DNA of 64,000 bases from Polynucleobacter sp. HIN7 (GCF_030297595.1 NZ_AP028138.1:1488001-1552000), one strand, 5' to 3'; positions 52,494 to 63,267 are shown, numbered from the stretch's first letter. The notes: a model not told the origin generated them from the sequence alone. Numbers and translations are program-made.

Positions 52494-54836
52494 ATGCATT
52501 CTTTGTTAGGGTGGCTATTCGGTCTAAGCATCGCGCTTTGCTTGCAATGCGCTCACGCCCAAGGAGGCTTTCCCCAATTTACCCAAGCAGAACAAGAATG
52601 GATCAAAGCCCATCCAATCGTTCAATTTAGCATTCATGAGAAGTATCGCCCCTACTGGGATGGCGGCATTTATCCAAAACTACTATCAAAGTTAAAAGAT
52701 TGTTCAGGCCTCGAATTTTCACCAAAGTGGCGTAGCTCTGATGAAGCTGGCATTCATCAAATTCGTAATGGCGAAGTAAGTCTTGTGATTGATCCCAATC
52801 AGAAACTGGAATCAGCGCTTCTTGGTCGACTTACAGAGCCAATTTTTTGGGGACAGGATGTGATGATAGCAACGCAATCGAATAGCACGTCTTCATTAAA
52901 TCCTACAGTTGAAAAGACCATCTTCTTTGATCGTGGCTATGACTTTACAGGGCCAATGAATCAAGCGCGTCTTATCAATTCACCAGAATTAATTGCTCAA
53001 GAGTTATTAACAGGAGAGGCGCACTTTGCTGTGATGCCGTTACGCTTGGCAATGCATCTTAGCGAACAACTCAATCTTCAAAAAATACAAATTCGGCCTT
53101 TAGGTCATAAGCCATTTGCCTATCGATGGCTGATCGCAGACCAAGATCGCATCCTGCACTCGATTGTTCAAAAATCATTGCACGAAGCAGACCCCATCTT
53201 TATGGGTGAGCTATTAGCGATTCCATCCTTAGCGCCAAATCGATCGGGATATCTGGCAAATTGGCTCTGGTTTGGCATGGCCGGCTCCTTTGCATTAATT
53301 GCATTTTTGATTGGGCACCATATTTGGCAACGTAAGAGGCAATTCCGAACGGAATCCGACCTATTAAACATTGCTCAAGAAGCTAAAGATGCCAGCGATG
53401 CTAAATCCGCATTCTTGGCTACCGTTAGCCATGAAATTCGCACGCCAATGAATGCGGTCATTGGTGCTCAGGAACTATTACTGAAGAATAGCTCATTGAA
53501 CCCACATCAACGCGAGTTATTGCAAAGTGCCCACATGTCGGCGGCTTCTTTATTGGGAATGCTCAATCAAGTACTCGACATGGCCAAAATTGAAGCGGGA
53601 AAATTTACGGTCGAGCATGAGCCAGTTGATTTAAAGCAAATTCTCTCTGAAATTAATCAAACCTTCTTTGGGTATGCCAAGAACAAAGGACTTCACCTTG
53701 CTAGCTTTATTGATCCAAATATTGCCGATGTATTACTGCTCGATCCCTTACGGATTCGTCAAATTCTTCACAATCTTCTCAGTAATGCTATTAAATTTAC
53801 GGAGCAAGGTCTCGTGTTTTTTGAAGTTCGGATATTGGCCAATGACCATGCAGGCCAATTACTAGAGTTTCGGGTGATTGACCAAGGAATTGGCATGGCC
53901 AAAGAGGATATTGAGCGGGTGCAGATGCCCTTTGAGCAAATTCGCTCTCACCTGTCAACGAGCAGCGAGTCGGGCTCAAGTACCGGGCTTGGGCTCAGCA
54001 TTACCAATCATCTCATTGGGTTAATGCAAAGCCAATTAATTATTGAGAGCGCACCTAATTTAGGAACGAGTATTCATTTTGTTGTTGCATTTTCTAGAAC
54101 CTGTCACCCGATTGAGAATGATCAACGCTCTCTAAATTCATCAGGCCATCCTTTGTTTAAAAATAGTCGAGCGCTGATTGTCGAGGATCATCCTGCTAGC
54201 CGACAAATTCTTTATTTGCAATTACAAAGCCTTGGTGTTCATGTTGACCAATGTGCCAATGCTAGGGAAGCCCTCGAATATCTTCATAAAGATGTCTATG
54301 ACATGATTCTCACGGATCACTCAATGCCCGGAATGCATGGTACCGATTTGGCTCGCATGATTCGCTCGATGGGTTATCACGATATTGTGATTATTGGCAT
54401 TACAGCCGATATCTATGCCCAGACTTCGCAGGACAAACTAATGCAATCGGGTATGAATGGTGTTCTGATTAAACCAATCCGCCTAGAATGCCTTCAGTCT
54501 GAATTACTGAAACACTTACATCCGCGCCCCACGAAAGCAGCCATCAAACCTTCAGACGCGTCTTTGCAGATGAATGATTTGATTCTGGAGGAAGTTTATA
54601 AAGTTCAACTTGAAACGCTGGAGATGCTCAAAGAGAGAGTTGATCGTAGCTTACTCATGAGCTTGATTCATAAAATTAAAGGGGGCGCACTACTCAGCAA
54701 AGATCAATTACTCTATGACCAATGCGTTCATTTGGAAAAATCAGATGGTGAGCTGACGATACTGCAGCAATCCCTCCAAGAAAGTCTTACTGCTAGCAAT
54801 CATCGCCTAGATAAACAGATCAACGCGCAGCGCTAA
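52494..54836 (+). CDS. Hybrid phosphorelay sensor kinase (BvgS/EvgS-like)
   Basis: 780 residues from the ATG at 52494 (a TTG 15 bp earlier is possible). Signal peptide (about 1-22), a single periplasmic solute-binding (Venus-flytrap-like) domain about 25-245, then a membrane helix about 257-276. HisKA has H313 (ATVSHEIRTP) and HATPase has N431, D463-x-G and GLGLS near 498. The receiver has D608 (DMILTDHSMPG) and K670. The C-terminal Hpt has H726 (LIHKIKGGA). Unlike BvgS there is one flytrap domain and no PAS. It lies 17 bp after the regulator gene. Confidence 0.9.
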   Translation: MHSLLGWLFGLSIALCLQCAHAQGGFPQFTQAEQEWIKAHPIVQFSIHEKYRPYWDGGIYPKLLSKLKDCSGLEFSPKWRSSDEAGIHQIRNGEVSLVIDPNQKLESALLGRLTEPIFWGQDVMIATQSNSTSSLNPTVEKTIFFDRGYDFTGPMNQARLINSPELIAQELLTGEAHFAVMPLRLAMHLSEQLNLQKIQIRPLGHKPFAYRWLIADQDRILHSIVQKSLHEADPIFMGELLAIPSLAPNRSGYLANWLWFGMAGSFALIAFLIGHHIWQRKRQFRTESDLLNIAQEAKDASDAKSAFLATVSHEIRTPMNAVIGAQELLLKNSSLNPHQRELLQSAHMSAASLLGMLNQVLDMAKIEAGKFTVEHEPVDLKQILSEINQTFFGYAKNKGLHLASFIDPNIADVLLLDPLRIRQILHNLLSNAIKFTEQGLVFFEVRILANDHAGQLLEFRVIDQGIGMAKEDIERVQMPFEQIRSHLSTSSESGSSTGLGLSITNHLIGLMQSQLIIESAPNLGTSIHFVVAFSRTCHPIENDQRSLNSSGHPLFKNSRALIVEDHPASRQILYLQLQSLGVHVDQCANAREALEYLHKDVYDMILTDHSMPGMHGTDLARMIRSMGYHDIVIIGITADIYAQTSQDKLMQSGMNGVLIKPIRLECLQSELLKHLHPRPTKAAIKPSDASLQMNDLILEEVYKVQLETLEMLKERVDRSLLMSLIHKIKGGALLSKDQLLYDQCVHLEKSDGELTILQQSLQESLTASNHRLDKQINAQR

Positions 54837-54880
54837 TCCAAACAAATTCATCTGCTCATCTAGGTCTTTTTGTATCAGAG

Positions 54881-55159
54881 TTAGCGTTTATTCACTGCAT
54901 CCTTAAAGGACTTACCAGCAGAAAATTTGACTGTTTTTGAGGCTGCAATCTTAATCGCTTCACCGGTTTTTGGGTTACGCCCCATGCGGGCTGCGCGCGA
55001 ACCCAAGGAAAAGCTTCCAAAGCCCACTAATTGCATGGTATTGCCCTTGGCAACACTCGCCTTGATCGCATCGAGAGCTAAATTAAGCACCTCCTCCGCT
55101 TTGGTTTTGCTTAAATCCGCTCCATCTGCAATCACATCCACTAAGTCTGCTTTTGTCAT
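54881..55159 (-). CDS. hup: DNA-binding protein HU (HU-beta-like)
   Basis: Histone-like nucleoid protein, 92 residues. MTKADLVDVIADGADLSKTK start and the beta-arm signature GFGSFSLGSRAARMGRNPKTG. It ends KSFKDAVNKR. The start is the ATG at 55159, 9 nt after AAGGA, two codons inside the longest frame. It lies between the convergent kinase gene and the divergent PBP4-type gene. Confidence 0.95.
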   Translation of the reverse strand: MTKADLVDVIADGADLSKTKAEEVLNLALDAIKASVAKGNTMQLVGFGSFSLGSRAARMGRNPKTGEAIKIAASKTVKFSAGKSFKDAVNKR

Positions 55160-55293
55160 GATCAATTTCCTTTAATAGGGTGTTGTTTATCGAGAAGCGG
55201 ATTGCCATTCATTGGCTAAACTGGATCTCCACGTTTATCCTAGCAAAGATATGCAGAAAATCTGTAAATACTTTTAGACAAAGTAAAAAAATA

Positions 55294-56871
55294 ATGAGAT
55301 TTATGAACTTTAGTGGGCTAAGTTGTATTTTTTTAACTCGAAATCTAGGGTTAGTACTAGCACTTTTCTGCTTCGCCCCTTTTCTTGGTCATGATGCTGC
55401 AGCCCAATCTACCCTTCCCACTGGCGTTGAACAGGCAATTAAACGTAGTGGCATTCCGAAAGATTCGATCAGCATTGCGGTTAGCGAAATTCCATCGGCA
55501 GCCAATCCAAAGCTAAGCTCACCTTCGATTATTCGTTGGCGTGATGAAGTTGCCATGAATCCAGCCTCCACGATTAAATTACTCACCACCTTGGTTGCCC
55601 TGGATATTTTGGGGCCAAAGTACCGATGGAAAACGGAACTCTTCGCCGATGGTGCGATCAAAAATGGGACCTTAAAAGGTAATATCTATTTTGTGGGCCA
55701 CGGTGATCCGAAATGGATCCCAGAAGAGCTTGATCGCCTAACAAAACAATTGCGTGCCCTTGGCATCCAACGCATTGATGGAAATTTGGTTTTTGATCGA
55801 AGCGCGTACGCTAAGCAAGTGATGGAAGAGATCACGATTGATGGTGAAACCTTGCGTGCCTATAACGTTCCCCCAGATCCTTTGTTGTATGCCTTTCGCA
55901 CCCTCTCTTTTCAGATTAATCCGAATAAAAATGGTGACGGCTTTCAGATTAGTTATACCCCGAAGTTAGCCCGCCTCTCAATTCAAAATGACATTATGAC
56001 GAGCTCGGCTCCATGTGATGGGGCAAGGCGTAATCTTCGGCTGGAGATGGTTCCGAATCCATTAGAGATTGCAAACTCTCAAGTGAAGAATAAATCGGCA
56101 ATTCAGTGGCAAGCTATTTTTTCTGGCGAACTACCTCAGAACTGTCGCGGGGTTACATTCAATGTGGTCAAGTTCGATCCCGATACCTTCCTAACTCTAG
56201 GATTTACAGCAGCATGGGAAGAGGCGGGAGGGCTATGGGTTCGACCACCTCGTGGTCAAGCTGGATCAGTCCCTGTATATGCCCGCCCTCTATTGAGTAT
56301 TGAAGGCTTAAGTCTTTTGGAGGCTGCTGAGGATATCAATAAGTTCTCAAACAATGTAATGGCCCGACAAGTTTTTTTGACCCTCGCCCTTGAAAAAATT
56401 GGGAAGCCTGCTGATATTGAATCAGCAAAAGGTGTAGTCCAAGCTTGGCTGAATCAGCGCGGATTGGATTTTCCGGAACTCGTGATTGAGAATGGTTCGG
56501 GCTTATCCCGTAACGAAGCGATCTCTGCACGCAACCTAAATAGCCTTTTGATTTCGGCTCAAAACTTACCGATTGCCGAGACCTTTGCTGCCACCTTGCC
56601 AGCCGCAGGATCCGAGGGAACCATGCGAAACCGCTTGATTACTCAATTGCGTAAATTTTTACACCTCAAGAAAAAGCCAGAGGCCCGCATCAAAACAGGT
56701 TCTCTAAACAATGTACGCACCATCTCAGGTTATGTCTATAGCAAATCAGGTCGGATCTATGCAGTGACCTCGTTCATCAATGACCCTAAAGCCAATCGAG
56801 GCCAAGAGGTTCACGATCAATTACTTACATGGTTATTGGAGGACGGCCCAGATCCAAAAGATGCGCGCTGA
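55294..56871 (+). CDS. dacB: D-alanyl-D-alanine carboxypeptidase/endopeptidase (PBP4 family)
   Basis: Periplasmic penicillin-binding protein that trims or cleaves peptidoglycan peptides. 525 residues from the ATG at 55294; the open frame is longer, but this start gives a signal peptide (NLGLVLALFCFAPFLG, AAA-Q cleavage). S92-T-I-K95 is the SxxK nucleophile motif, SRN in ENGSGLSRNEA is the SxN motif, and KTG in RIKTGSLNNVRTISGY is the third. The extra domains between SxxK and SxN fit class C (PBP4). Its end overlaps the Sua5-type gene by 55 bp on the opposite strand. Confidence 0.92.
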   Translation: MRFMNFSGLSCIFLTRNLGLVLALFCFAPFLGHDAAAQSTLPTGVEQAIKRSGIPKDSISIAVSEIPSAANPKLSSPSIIRWRDEVAMNPASTIKLLTTLVALDILGPKYRWKTELFADGAIKNGTLKGNIYFVGHGDPKWIPEELDRLTKQLRALGIQRIDGNLVFDRSAYAKQVMEEITIDGETLRAYNVPPDPLLYAFRTLSFQINPNKNGDGFQISYTPKLARLSIQNDIMTSSAPCDGARRNLRLEMVPNPLEIANSQVKNKSAIQWQAIFSGELPQNCRGVTFNVVKFDPDTFLTLGFTAAWEEAGGLWVRPPRGQAGSVPVYARPLLSIEGLSLLEAAEDINKFSNNVMARQVFLTLALEKIGKPADIESAKGVVQAWLNQRGLDFPELVIENGSGLSRNEAISARNLNSLLISAQNLPIAETFAATLPAAGSEGTMRNRLITQLRKFLHLKKKPEARIKTGSLNNVRTISGYVYSKSGRIYAVTSFINDPKANRGQEVHDQLLTWLLEDGPDPKDAR

Positions 56872-57893
56872 AGCCGATCACGTACTGCATCCCACGCCTC
56901 AGTCTTTGGAGGGCTTGGAATCAAAATACCCTGATATTGGCCTTGATCAAGATCTCTTAAGAGGCGATAGAGTTGCTTTGCAACTAATGCGGGATCCATC
57001 GCAAGTGCTATAAAAGTTAGATTATTCAAATAGGCTATAAGTAGAGCCTCATGCTGTGAATAGTCCTGCTCCCAAACAAGCACAGCAAATTTAGCATCAG
57101 GCGCTTCACGAATCAACGCATCCAGTTGCGATGCTAGATCAGAAGCTGAATATAAATACAGAGGGGTATGGGGTGCGTAGTGAGCCAGATGGGTGCCCGA
57201 TACTCGGGGCTGGTTTACGGTATTTCCGGAACTCACCACATCAATCCCGATGCTTGCCTTAATCATGGATGGGCTAATTGATCCTGGGCGAAGTAATTTA
57301 GGCGACCCTTCGCCAGAGACATCCAAAATGGTTGACTCTATCCCATGCTCACAAGGGCCGCCATCCAAAATCAATAGATCTGGATTATTTGGAAACTCAG
57401 CCTCAACGTCGGCAGCCGAAGTTGGTGAGATGCGCCCATAACGATTCGCTGATGGCGCAGCAATGCCGCCTCCAAAACGATGCAATAGCTCTTGGGTCAA
57501 TGGATGAGCCGGTGAACGAATCGCCACGGTGGTCTGTCCTCCGGTCACAGAATCCAAAACCGATCTACTTTTTTCAAAAACCAAGGTCAGAGGCCCCGGC
57601 CAAAAGTGCTTGATCAAAATCAGTGCGCTCTCTGGAATATGCCGAGTCCAGGGACTTAAGATGGTCAACCACTCTTGTTCAAGATCTTTACTGCCACTTG
57701 GTGGCGCCTGAACATGAACAATTAGAGGATGATCGGTAGGCCTTCCCTTGAGTTGGTAAATTTTTTGGATTGCATCGCGATTACTCGCATCAGCACCCAA
57801 ACCATATACGGTCTCGGTGGGAATGGCTACGAGCTTCCCGGTCCGAATTGTATCTAGAGCACAATCGATTAAGGACGAATTTGGCTTGGTCAT
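56817..57893 (-). CDS. L-threonylcarbamoyladenylate synthase, Sua5 type
   Basis: Makes threonylcarbamoyl-AMP for the t6A37 modification of ANN-decoding tRNAs. 358 residues from the ATG at 57893 (two codons inside the longest frame). N-terminal YrdC/Sua5 domain: KLVAIPTETVYGLGADA, KGRPTDHPLIVHV, and APSANRYGRISPT. The C-terminal Sua5 domain starts near 225 (TVNQPRVSGTHLAHYAPHTP). The full-length two-domain type is longer than E. coli TsaC (190). It is followed by nothing on its strand but the convergent end of dacB. Confidence 0.92.
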   Translation of the reverse strand: MTKPNSSLIDCALDTIRTGKLVAIPTETVYGLGADASNRDAIQKIYQLKGRPTDHPLIVHVQAPPSGSKDLEQEWLTILSPWTRHIPESALILIKHFWPGPLTLVFEKSRSVLDSVTGGQTTVAIRSPAHPLTQELLHRFGGGIAAPSANRYGRISPTSAADVEAEFPNNPDLLILDGGPCEHGIESTILDVSGEGSPKLLRPGSISPSMIKASIGIDVVSSGNTVNQPRVSGTHLAHYAPHTPLYLYSASDLASQLDALIREAPDAKFAVLVWEQDYSQHEALLIAYLNNLTFIALAMDPALVAKQLYRLLRDLDQGQYQGILIPSPPKTEAWDAVRDRLQRASFGSGPSSNNHVSN

Positions 57894-57901
57894 TACCAAA
57901 T

Positions 57902-59104
57902 TTAAGGATCAATCCCCAAATGAGTGGCAACTTCCGCACACGCTTGCTTTGCTTCCTCAATGGTATGACCTAAGCAATTAATATGACCCATTTTGCGCCC
58001 AGGCTTGGGGCTTGCTTTGCCATACAAATGCAATTTAGCACTGGGATGATCGAGTACTCGATTCCAGGCAGGCTCTTGCGTCGCCCCAGAACTAAACCAC
58101 GCATCACCCAAAATATTGAGCATGGAGACATTGGTTAGTAGACGTACATCCCCTAAGGGTAGGCGCGCCATAGCTCGCACTTGTTGTTCAAATTGACTGG
58201 TTACACAAGCGTCCATGGTGTAATGCCCCGAATTATGGGGCCTTGGCGCAATCTCGTTCGCGATCACGGTTTGATCGTCTAACACAAAGTATTCCACGCA
58301 CAAAACGCCGACATAGCCCATTTCTTTAGCAATCAACTGACTCGCATGAATGATTTTGGGTACTAAGCTCGCCAGAAGAGATGGGGATGGAACGGTACTG
58401 GTATGCAAAATCCCGTTTCGATGAACGTTCTCCGAAATCGGATACGCAACGCATTGCCCATCGTGACCACGCACTACTAATGCCGAAACCTCAAATGCTA
58501 GCGGCATCCGTTTTTCAAGTACGCAAGCCACACGACCTAAATCGTGCCAAGCCTTCGTTAGATCATTGCGTTGATGAACAGTGACCTGTCCCTTGCCGTC
58601 ATAACCTAAGCGCGCGGTCTTTAAGATCCCTGGAAATAAATGATCGGGCAGTTGTGCAAGATCACTTTCTGAACGAATCACTGCATGGGGAGCTGGGCCA
58701 ATCCCAGAGAGGCGTTGGCATTGTTCTAAAAACTGCTTTTCCACAATTCGGTCTTGCGCAATCGAAACACAAGAGCCACGGGGAGCAACAAAGATTCCTT
58801 GTTCTTCAAAATAGTCTAAGGTCTTCGCAGGAACATTCTCAAACTCAGTGCTAATGGTTGCGCAAAGTGCTGCCATTTCTTGTAAAGCAGCTGCATCATC
58901 GTAATTAGCGCAAAGGTGCTTTTCTGCAACAGCGCCCCCCGGACTCAAGGGATCGGGATCCAAGACGCAAACCTTATAGCCTAGGGATTGCGCCTCGTGC
59001 ACAAACATGCGTCCTAATTGACCGCCACCCAAAATACCAAGCCATGCCGGTGGAAGAATTGCGGATTGATGCTTCAAATTAGTACTATGCGATGAACTCA
59101 TCAT
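57902..59104 (-). CDS. purK: N5-carboxyaminoimidazole ribonucleotide synthase
   Basis: ATP-grasp enzyme converting AIR and bicarbonate to N5-CAIR in purine synthesis. 400 residues. The N-terminal GILGGGQLGRMFVHEAQSLGYKV is diagnostic. Also FENVPAKTL, GYDGKGQ, ENEIAPRPHNSGHYT-type motif (here NEIAPRPHNSGHYTMDAC). The genes on either side on the same strand are purE (18 bp upstream) and the Sua5-type gene. Confidence 0.96.
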   Translation of the reverse strand: MMSSSHSTNLKHQSAILPPAWLGILGGGQLGRMFVHEAQSLGYKVCVLDPDPLSPGGAVAEKHLCANYDDAAALQEMAALCATISTEFENVPAKTLDYFEEQGIFVAPRGSCVSIAQDRIVEKQFLEQCQRLSGIGPAPHAVIRSESDLAQLPDHLFPGILKTARLGYDGKGQVTVHQRNDLTKAWHDLGRVACVLEKRMPLAFEVSALVVRGHDGQCVAYPISENVHRNGILHTSTVPSPSLLASLVPKIIHASQLIAKEMGYVGVLCVEYFVLDDQTVIANEIAPRPHNSGHYTMDACVTSQFEQQVRAMARLPLGDVRLLTNVSMLNILGDAWFSSGATQEPAWNRVLDHPSAKLHLYGKASPKPGRKMGHINCLGHTIEEAKQACAEVATHLGIDP

Positions 59105-59122
59105 GCGTTCAGATTGGGCAAC

Positions 59123-59611
59123 TTAAGGTAACTTCATTGCGCGGGCAGCTTGGGTTTGCTCCTCACGAAACGCATGCAATTTTTTTGCTAGCCCTGGATC
59201 GGAATGCGCTAGCATGCCGACAATATGTAAGGCTGCGTTTGCTGCGCCAGCCTCGCCAATCGCAAACGTTGCTACCGGAATGCCTTTAGGCATCTGCGCA
59301 ATAGAATATAAGGAATCCTCTCCTCGCAAATATTTACTGGGAACAGGCACGCCCCACACCGGCACAATCGTTTTAGATGCCAGCATTCCGGGCAAATGAG
59401 CTGCACCGCCTGCTCCAGCAATGATGGCTCTCAAGCCCCGTGCCTGCGCAGATTCAGCGTAAGCGAACATTTCATCGGGCATGCGATGGGCAGACAGAAC
59501 TTGTTTTTCATAGGCAATCCCAAAATGTTCAAGCATCTGGACCGCGTGTTGCATCGTATCCCAATCGGAATTGGATCCCATTACCACGCCTACGATGACC
59601 GGACTCGTCAT
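59123..59611 (-). CDS. purE: N5-carboxyaminoimidazole ribonucleotide mutase
   Basis: Class I PurE converts N5-CAIR into CAIR. 162 residues. VGVVMGSNSDWDTMQHAV, VLSAHRMPDEMFAYA, and IIAGAGGAAHLPGMLAS, and VPVWGVPVPSKYLRGEDSL-type motif, all characteristic; the AHR-H pattern marks the catalytic His. It works directly after PurK, with which it is paired. Confidence 0.97.
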   Translation of the reverse strand: MTSPVIVGVVMGSNSDWDTMQHAVQMLEHFGIAYEKQVLSAHRMPDEMFAYAESAQARGLRAIIAGAGGAAHLPGMLASKTIVPVWGVPVPSKYLRGEDSLYSIAQMPKGIPVATFAIGEAGAANAALHIVGMLAHSDPGLAKKLHAFREEQTQAARAMKLP

Positions 59612-59671
59612 GAATACTCCAAGAATCTTAAATTTGTATTATCGCAGTCTTTAAAGGGGTCTAGGTCCCTA

Positions 59672-60565
59672 TCACTGGGTTAGGCGCTGCCATGCCTCAC
59701 GGTATTTTTCTGCCGTTTTACGAATAATCTCATCGGGTAAATGAGGGGCTGGCGCAGTCTTATTCCAAGCTTGGCCCTCAATCCTGACAGACTCGAGCCA
59801 ATCGCGCAGAAATTGCTTATCAAATGAGGGTGGATTGGAGCCAACTTGATAGGTATCTGCGGGCCAAAATCGAGAAGAGTCGGCCGTTAGGATCTCATCC
59901 ATCAATACCAACTGTCCCGCAGTATCTAATCCAAACTCAAATTTTGTATCCGCAATAATGATTCCGCGCCGACGTGCATAGTCTGCAGCCTCGGTATACA
60001 AACGAATACTGGTGTCCTTAATCTTTTTGGCTAACTCACTTCCAATGCGACGCTCAACCTCTGTATAAGAGATATTTTCATCGTGGTGACCCATCTCGGC
60101 TTTCGCTGCAGGAGTAAAAATGGGCTCTGGTAGTGCCTGTGCATTTTTCATTCCCTTGGGCAAGGCAATTCCACAAACGGAACCCGTCTCCTGATAGTCT
60201 TTCCAACCACTGCCCGCCAAATACCCTCTAACAACTGCCTCAACCAAAATGGGTTTTAAGCGCTTCGTAACTACCGCTCGACCACGCACTTGATCAACTT
60301 CAGAAGCACTCACCATAGTGGCGGGGTCGATACCAGTCAAGTGATTTGGAATGACGTGGGCCAAATGAGAAAACCAAAAATTACTCATTTGATTGAGCAC
60401 AACACCCTTCTCAGGGATGGCTTCTTGCATCACCACATCGAACGCGGAGATACGATCACTCGTAATCATCAATAAACGATCCTGATCAATCGCATATACA
60501 TCGCGTACCTTACCTCGCGACACTAATGGCAACGAGGAAATCGAAGTGGTGTGTAAGGCATTCAT
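59672..60565 (-). CDS. purC: Phosphoribosylaminoimidazole-succinocarboxamide synthase
   Basis: SAICAR synthetase: condenses CAIR with aspartate using ATP. 297 residues, of the longer form (about 290-300) rather than the 237-residue E. coli type. [32 protein letters not shown] at the N-terminus, [20 protein letters not shown] and [26 protein letters not shown]. It lies 2 bp after pyk and 60 bp before purE on the minus strand. Confidence 0.97.
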   Translation of the reverse strand: MNALHTTSISSLPLVSRGKVRDVYAIDQDRLLMITSDRISAFDVVMQEAIPEKGVVLNQMSNFWFSHLAHVIPNHLTGIDPATMVSASEVDQVRGRAVVTKRLKPILVEAVVRGYLAGSGWKDYQETGSVCGIALPKGMKNAQALPEPIFTPAAKAEMGHHDENISYTEVERRIGSELAKKIKDTSIRLYTEAADYARRRGIIIADTKFEFGLDTAGQLVLMDEILTADSSRFWPADTYQVGSNPPSFDKQFLRDWLESVRIEGQAWNKTAPAPHLPDEIIRKTAEKYREAWQRLTQ

Positions 60566-60567
60566 GA

Positions 60568-62004
60568 TTAACGAACTTTAATGATTTTCAAGGTATTCGT
60601 GCCACCAGGCTGATCCATGGGCTCACCAATCGTTAAAACAATCGTGTCACCTGATTTCACAACCCCTAACTTCTTTAAGCGCTCCTCAACCTGAAGCAAA
60701 GCCGCCTCTCGATCGACTCCCTTGCCGATACTAAAGGGTCTGACATTACGATACGTGCTTAAGGCCCGCTGGGTTTCCACACGACTCGTTAAGGCAAATA
60801 TGGGTACCCGAATATTATGTCGACTCATCCAAATCGGCGTTGAGCCGGAGTCAGTCAAAGCTGCAATTGCTGTGGCGTTGAGATGGTGGGCTGTAAAGAG
60901 TGCGCCAAGGGCAATCGCTTGATCAATTCGTTCAAAGCGCTGGTCCAAGAAGTCCGTGTCCAAGTGGACCACTTCAGACTTCTCTGCTTCAATGCAAATC
61001 GCAGCCATCTGCTCAATCGTTTTCACCGGAAACTGACCGGTGGCTGATTCTGCTGAGAGCATCACCGCATCGGTGCCATCTAATACTGCATTCGCTACGT
61101 CGCTCACCTCAGCGCGAGTGGGTACTGGAGCACTAATCATCGACTCCATCATTTGGGTCGCAGTGATCGTAAATTTATTAGCGTCTAGAGCCATTCGAAT
61201 CATACGCTTTTGCAATGCTGGCACGGCCGGATTCCCAACCTCAATTGCCAAATCACCACGCGCCACCATGATGCCATCGCTCTCATCAATAATGCTTTGC
61301 AGGGCTTCGGTAACAATCGCCTCAGCTCGCTCCACTTTAGCAATCAAGCGCGCTTTGCCTTTGCCATGCTTAGCACTTGCTGCGTCCGCTAACTTGCGGG
61401 CGTATGCCATATCGGCCCCATCCTTGGGAAAACTAATCGCCAAGAAATCAATTCCCATGGAAATCGCAGCATCTAAATCAGCAATGTCTTTCTCGGTAAG
61501 AGCCGGTGCTGTTAAGCCGCCGCCGGCACGATTAATGCCTTTGTTGTTCGATAAAGGGCCGCCGCTCTCCACGCGGGTGTAAATTTCTCCGCCCTTGACC
61601 TGGTCGACTACTAAGACAATCAACCCGTCATTTAATAAGAGTCGATCACCCGCTTGAACATCGTTTGGCAAATTTTTATAGTCCAACCCCACCCGCTCTT
61701 CATTGCCAAGCTCGCAGTTGACATCTAGGATGAAGCGGGCGCCCTCTTGAAGAATGACTTTTCCATTGGCAAACTTGCCCACCCGAATCTTCGGGCCCTG
61801 CAAATCAGCCATAATGCCCACTTCACGATCGAGCTCTTTGGATATCTGACGTACTAAGTCATAGCGCGCCCGATGATCGGCGACGGTTCCGTGTGAAAAA
61901 TTAAGGCGAACCACATTGAGCCCCGCACGAATCATATCGCGCAAGACCTCGGGCTTCTCGGATGCCGGCCCTAGCGTGGCAATAATTTTGGTAGCTCGTT
62001 GCAT
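60568..62004 (-). CDS. pyk: Pyruvate kinase
   Basis: Transfers phosphate from phosphoenolpyruvate to ADP. 478 residues. [19 protein letters not shown] start, [12 protein letters not shown], the active-site Lys region [11 protein letters not shown], and [36 protein letters not shown] region. The C-terminal domain ends with a GGTNTLKI pattern. Isozyme type cannot be decided by eye. It lies 2 bp after pgk in the same direction, a glycolytic pair in front of purC. Confidence 0.97.
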   Translation of the reverse strand: MQRATKIIATLGPASEKPEVLRDMIRAGLNVVRLNFSHGTVADHRARYDLVRQISKELDREVGIMADLQGPKIRVGKFANGKVILQEGARFILDVNCELGNEERVGLDYKNLPNDVQAGDRLLLNDGLIVLVVDQVKGGEIYTRVESGGPLSNNKGINRAGGGLTAPALTEKDIADLDAAISMGIDFLAISFPKDGADMAYARKLADAASAKHGKGKARLIAKVERAEAIVTEALQSIIDESDGIMVARGDLAIEVGNPAVPALQKRMIRMALDANKFTITATQMMESMISAPVPTRAEVSDVANAVLDGTDAVMLSAESATGQFPVKTIEQMAAICIEAEKSEVVHLDTDFLDQRFERIDQAIALGALFTAHHLNATAIAALTDSGSTPIWMSRHNIRVPIFALTSRVETQRALSTYRNVRPFSIGKGVDREAALLQVEERLKKLGVVKSGDTIVLTIGEPMDQPGGTNTLKIIKVR

Positions 62005-62006
62005 GA

Positions 62007-63218
62007 TTACTCCTTCGCGCGCTCTGCAAGCACAGCAAATGCAGGCAGGGTTTTGCCCTCAAGAAACTCTAAGAACGCCCCGCCTCCGGTTGAAATGTAG
62101 TCGACTTGATTCTCGATACCGTACTTCGCAATAGCTGCTAAGGTATCGCCACCACCAGCAATCGAGAATGCGGGTGAGTGGGCAATGGCTGCTGCAATCA
62201 TTTTGGTGCCGCCGCCAAACTGATCGATTTCAAAAACGCCTAAGGGGCCATTCCAAACAATCGTGCCGGCATGCGCCAACATCATCGATAGTTGTGCAGC
62301 TGTTTTAGGGCCAACATCCAAAATCATGTCGTCTGGCGCCACTTCGTCGACTGGCACCCGATTGGCTCTGGCTAATGGCGATAACTCATTGGCAACCACC
62401 ACGTCCTCAGGAATCGGTACTCGCGCCCCTCGCTTTTCCATGAGCGCAATAATTTCTTTCGCTTCATTGACCAAATCTGGCTCAGCCAGCGACTTACCAA
62501 TATTGAAGCCTTTGGCTAATAAAAAGGTGTTAGCAATCCCACCGCCCACGATTAATTCATCAACTTTCTCGGCGAGCGACTTCAGAATGGTTAATTTGGT
62601 TGATACCTTGGAGCCCGCCACAATGGCAACTAGTGGCCTTCTTGGTTCTGCTAAGGCCCGACTCAAAGCATCGAGCTCAGCAGCCATCAAGGGGCCAGCA
62701 CACGCAACCTTGGCAAACCGGGCAATACCATGCGTCGTGGCTTCAGCACGATGCGCCGTGCCAAATGCATCATTGACGTAGACATCGCATAAGGCAGCCA
62801 TTTTTTTGGCTAATTCATCGGCATTCTTTTTCTCGCCTACATTGACCCGACAGTTCTCCAAAAGAACCAGATCACCTGGTGCTAGTTCAAATCCGCCATC
62901 AACCCAATTACTAATTAATGGAACTTTACGATTGAGGATCTCCGCAATGCGATGGGCAATTGGTGCCAAACTATCTTCGGCCTTAAACACTCCTTCGCTA
63001 GGCCGACCCAAATGAGAAGTCACCATCACCGCTGCTCCGCCATCCAGGCACATCTGAATCGCCGGGATCGATGCCCGAATCCGCGTATCTTCGGTAATGT
63101 TGCCAGCCTCATCTTGAGGGACGTTCAAATCAGCACGGATAAATACCCGCTTACCTTTGAGCTGACCAGATGCTGCGAGATCACTAAGGCGCTTTACATG
63201 AAGCAAGGTGGTGGACAT
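62007..63218 (-). CDS. pgk: Phosphoglycerate kinase
   Basis: Reversible transfer of phosphate from 1,3-bisphosphoglycerate to ADP in glycolysis. 403 residues. [31 protein letters not shown], the hinge segment [16 protein letters not shown] and the C-terminal [11 protein letters not shown] and GGGDTLAAI blocks are visible. First gene of the inferred pgk-pyk-purC transcription unit; the upstream 49 bp separate it from azlD, also on the minus strand. Confidence 0.97.
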   Translation of the reverse strand: MSTTLLHVKRLSDLAASGQLKGKRVFIRADLNVPQDEAGNITEDTRIRASIPAIQMCLDGGAAVMVTSHLGRPSEGVFKAEDSLAPIAHRIAEILNRKVPLISNWVDGGFELAPGDLVLLENCRVNVGEKKNADELAKKMAALCDVYVNDAFGTAHRAEATTHGIARFAKVACAGPLMAAELDALSRALAEPRRPLVAIVAGSKVSTKLTILKSLAEKVDELIVGGGIANTFLLAKGFNIGKSLAEPDLVNEAKEIIALMEKRGARVPIPEDVVVANELSPLARANRVPVDEVAPDDMILDVGPKTAAQLSMMLAHAGTIVWNGPLGVFEIDQFGGGTKMIAAAIAHSPAFSIAGGGDTLAAIAKYGIENQVDYISTGGGAFLEFLEGKTLPAFAVLAERAKE

Positions 63219-63267
63219 AGACTATTAATTTTGGAGAAATTAGAGTATTTGAAGTGTGAGTTCCATT

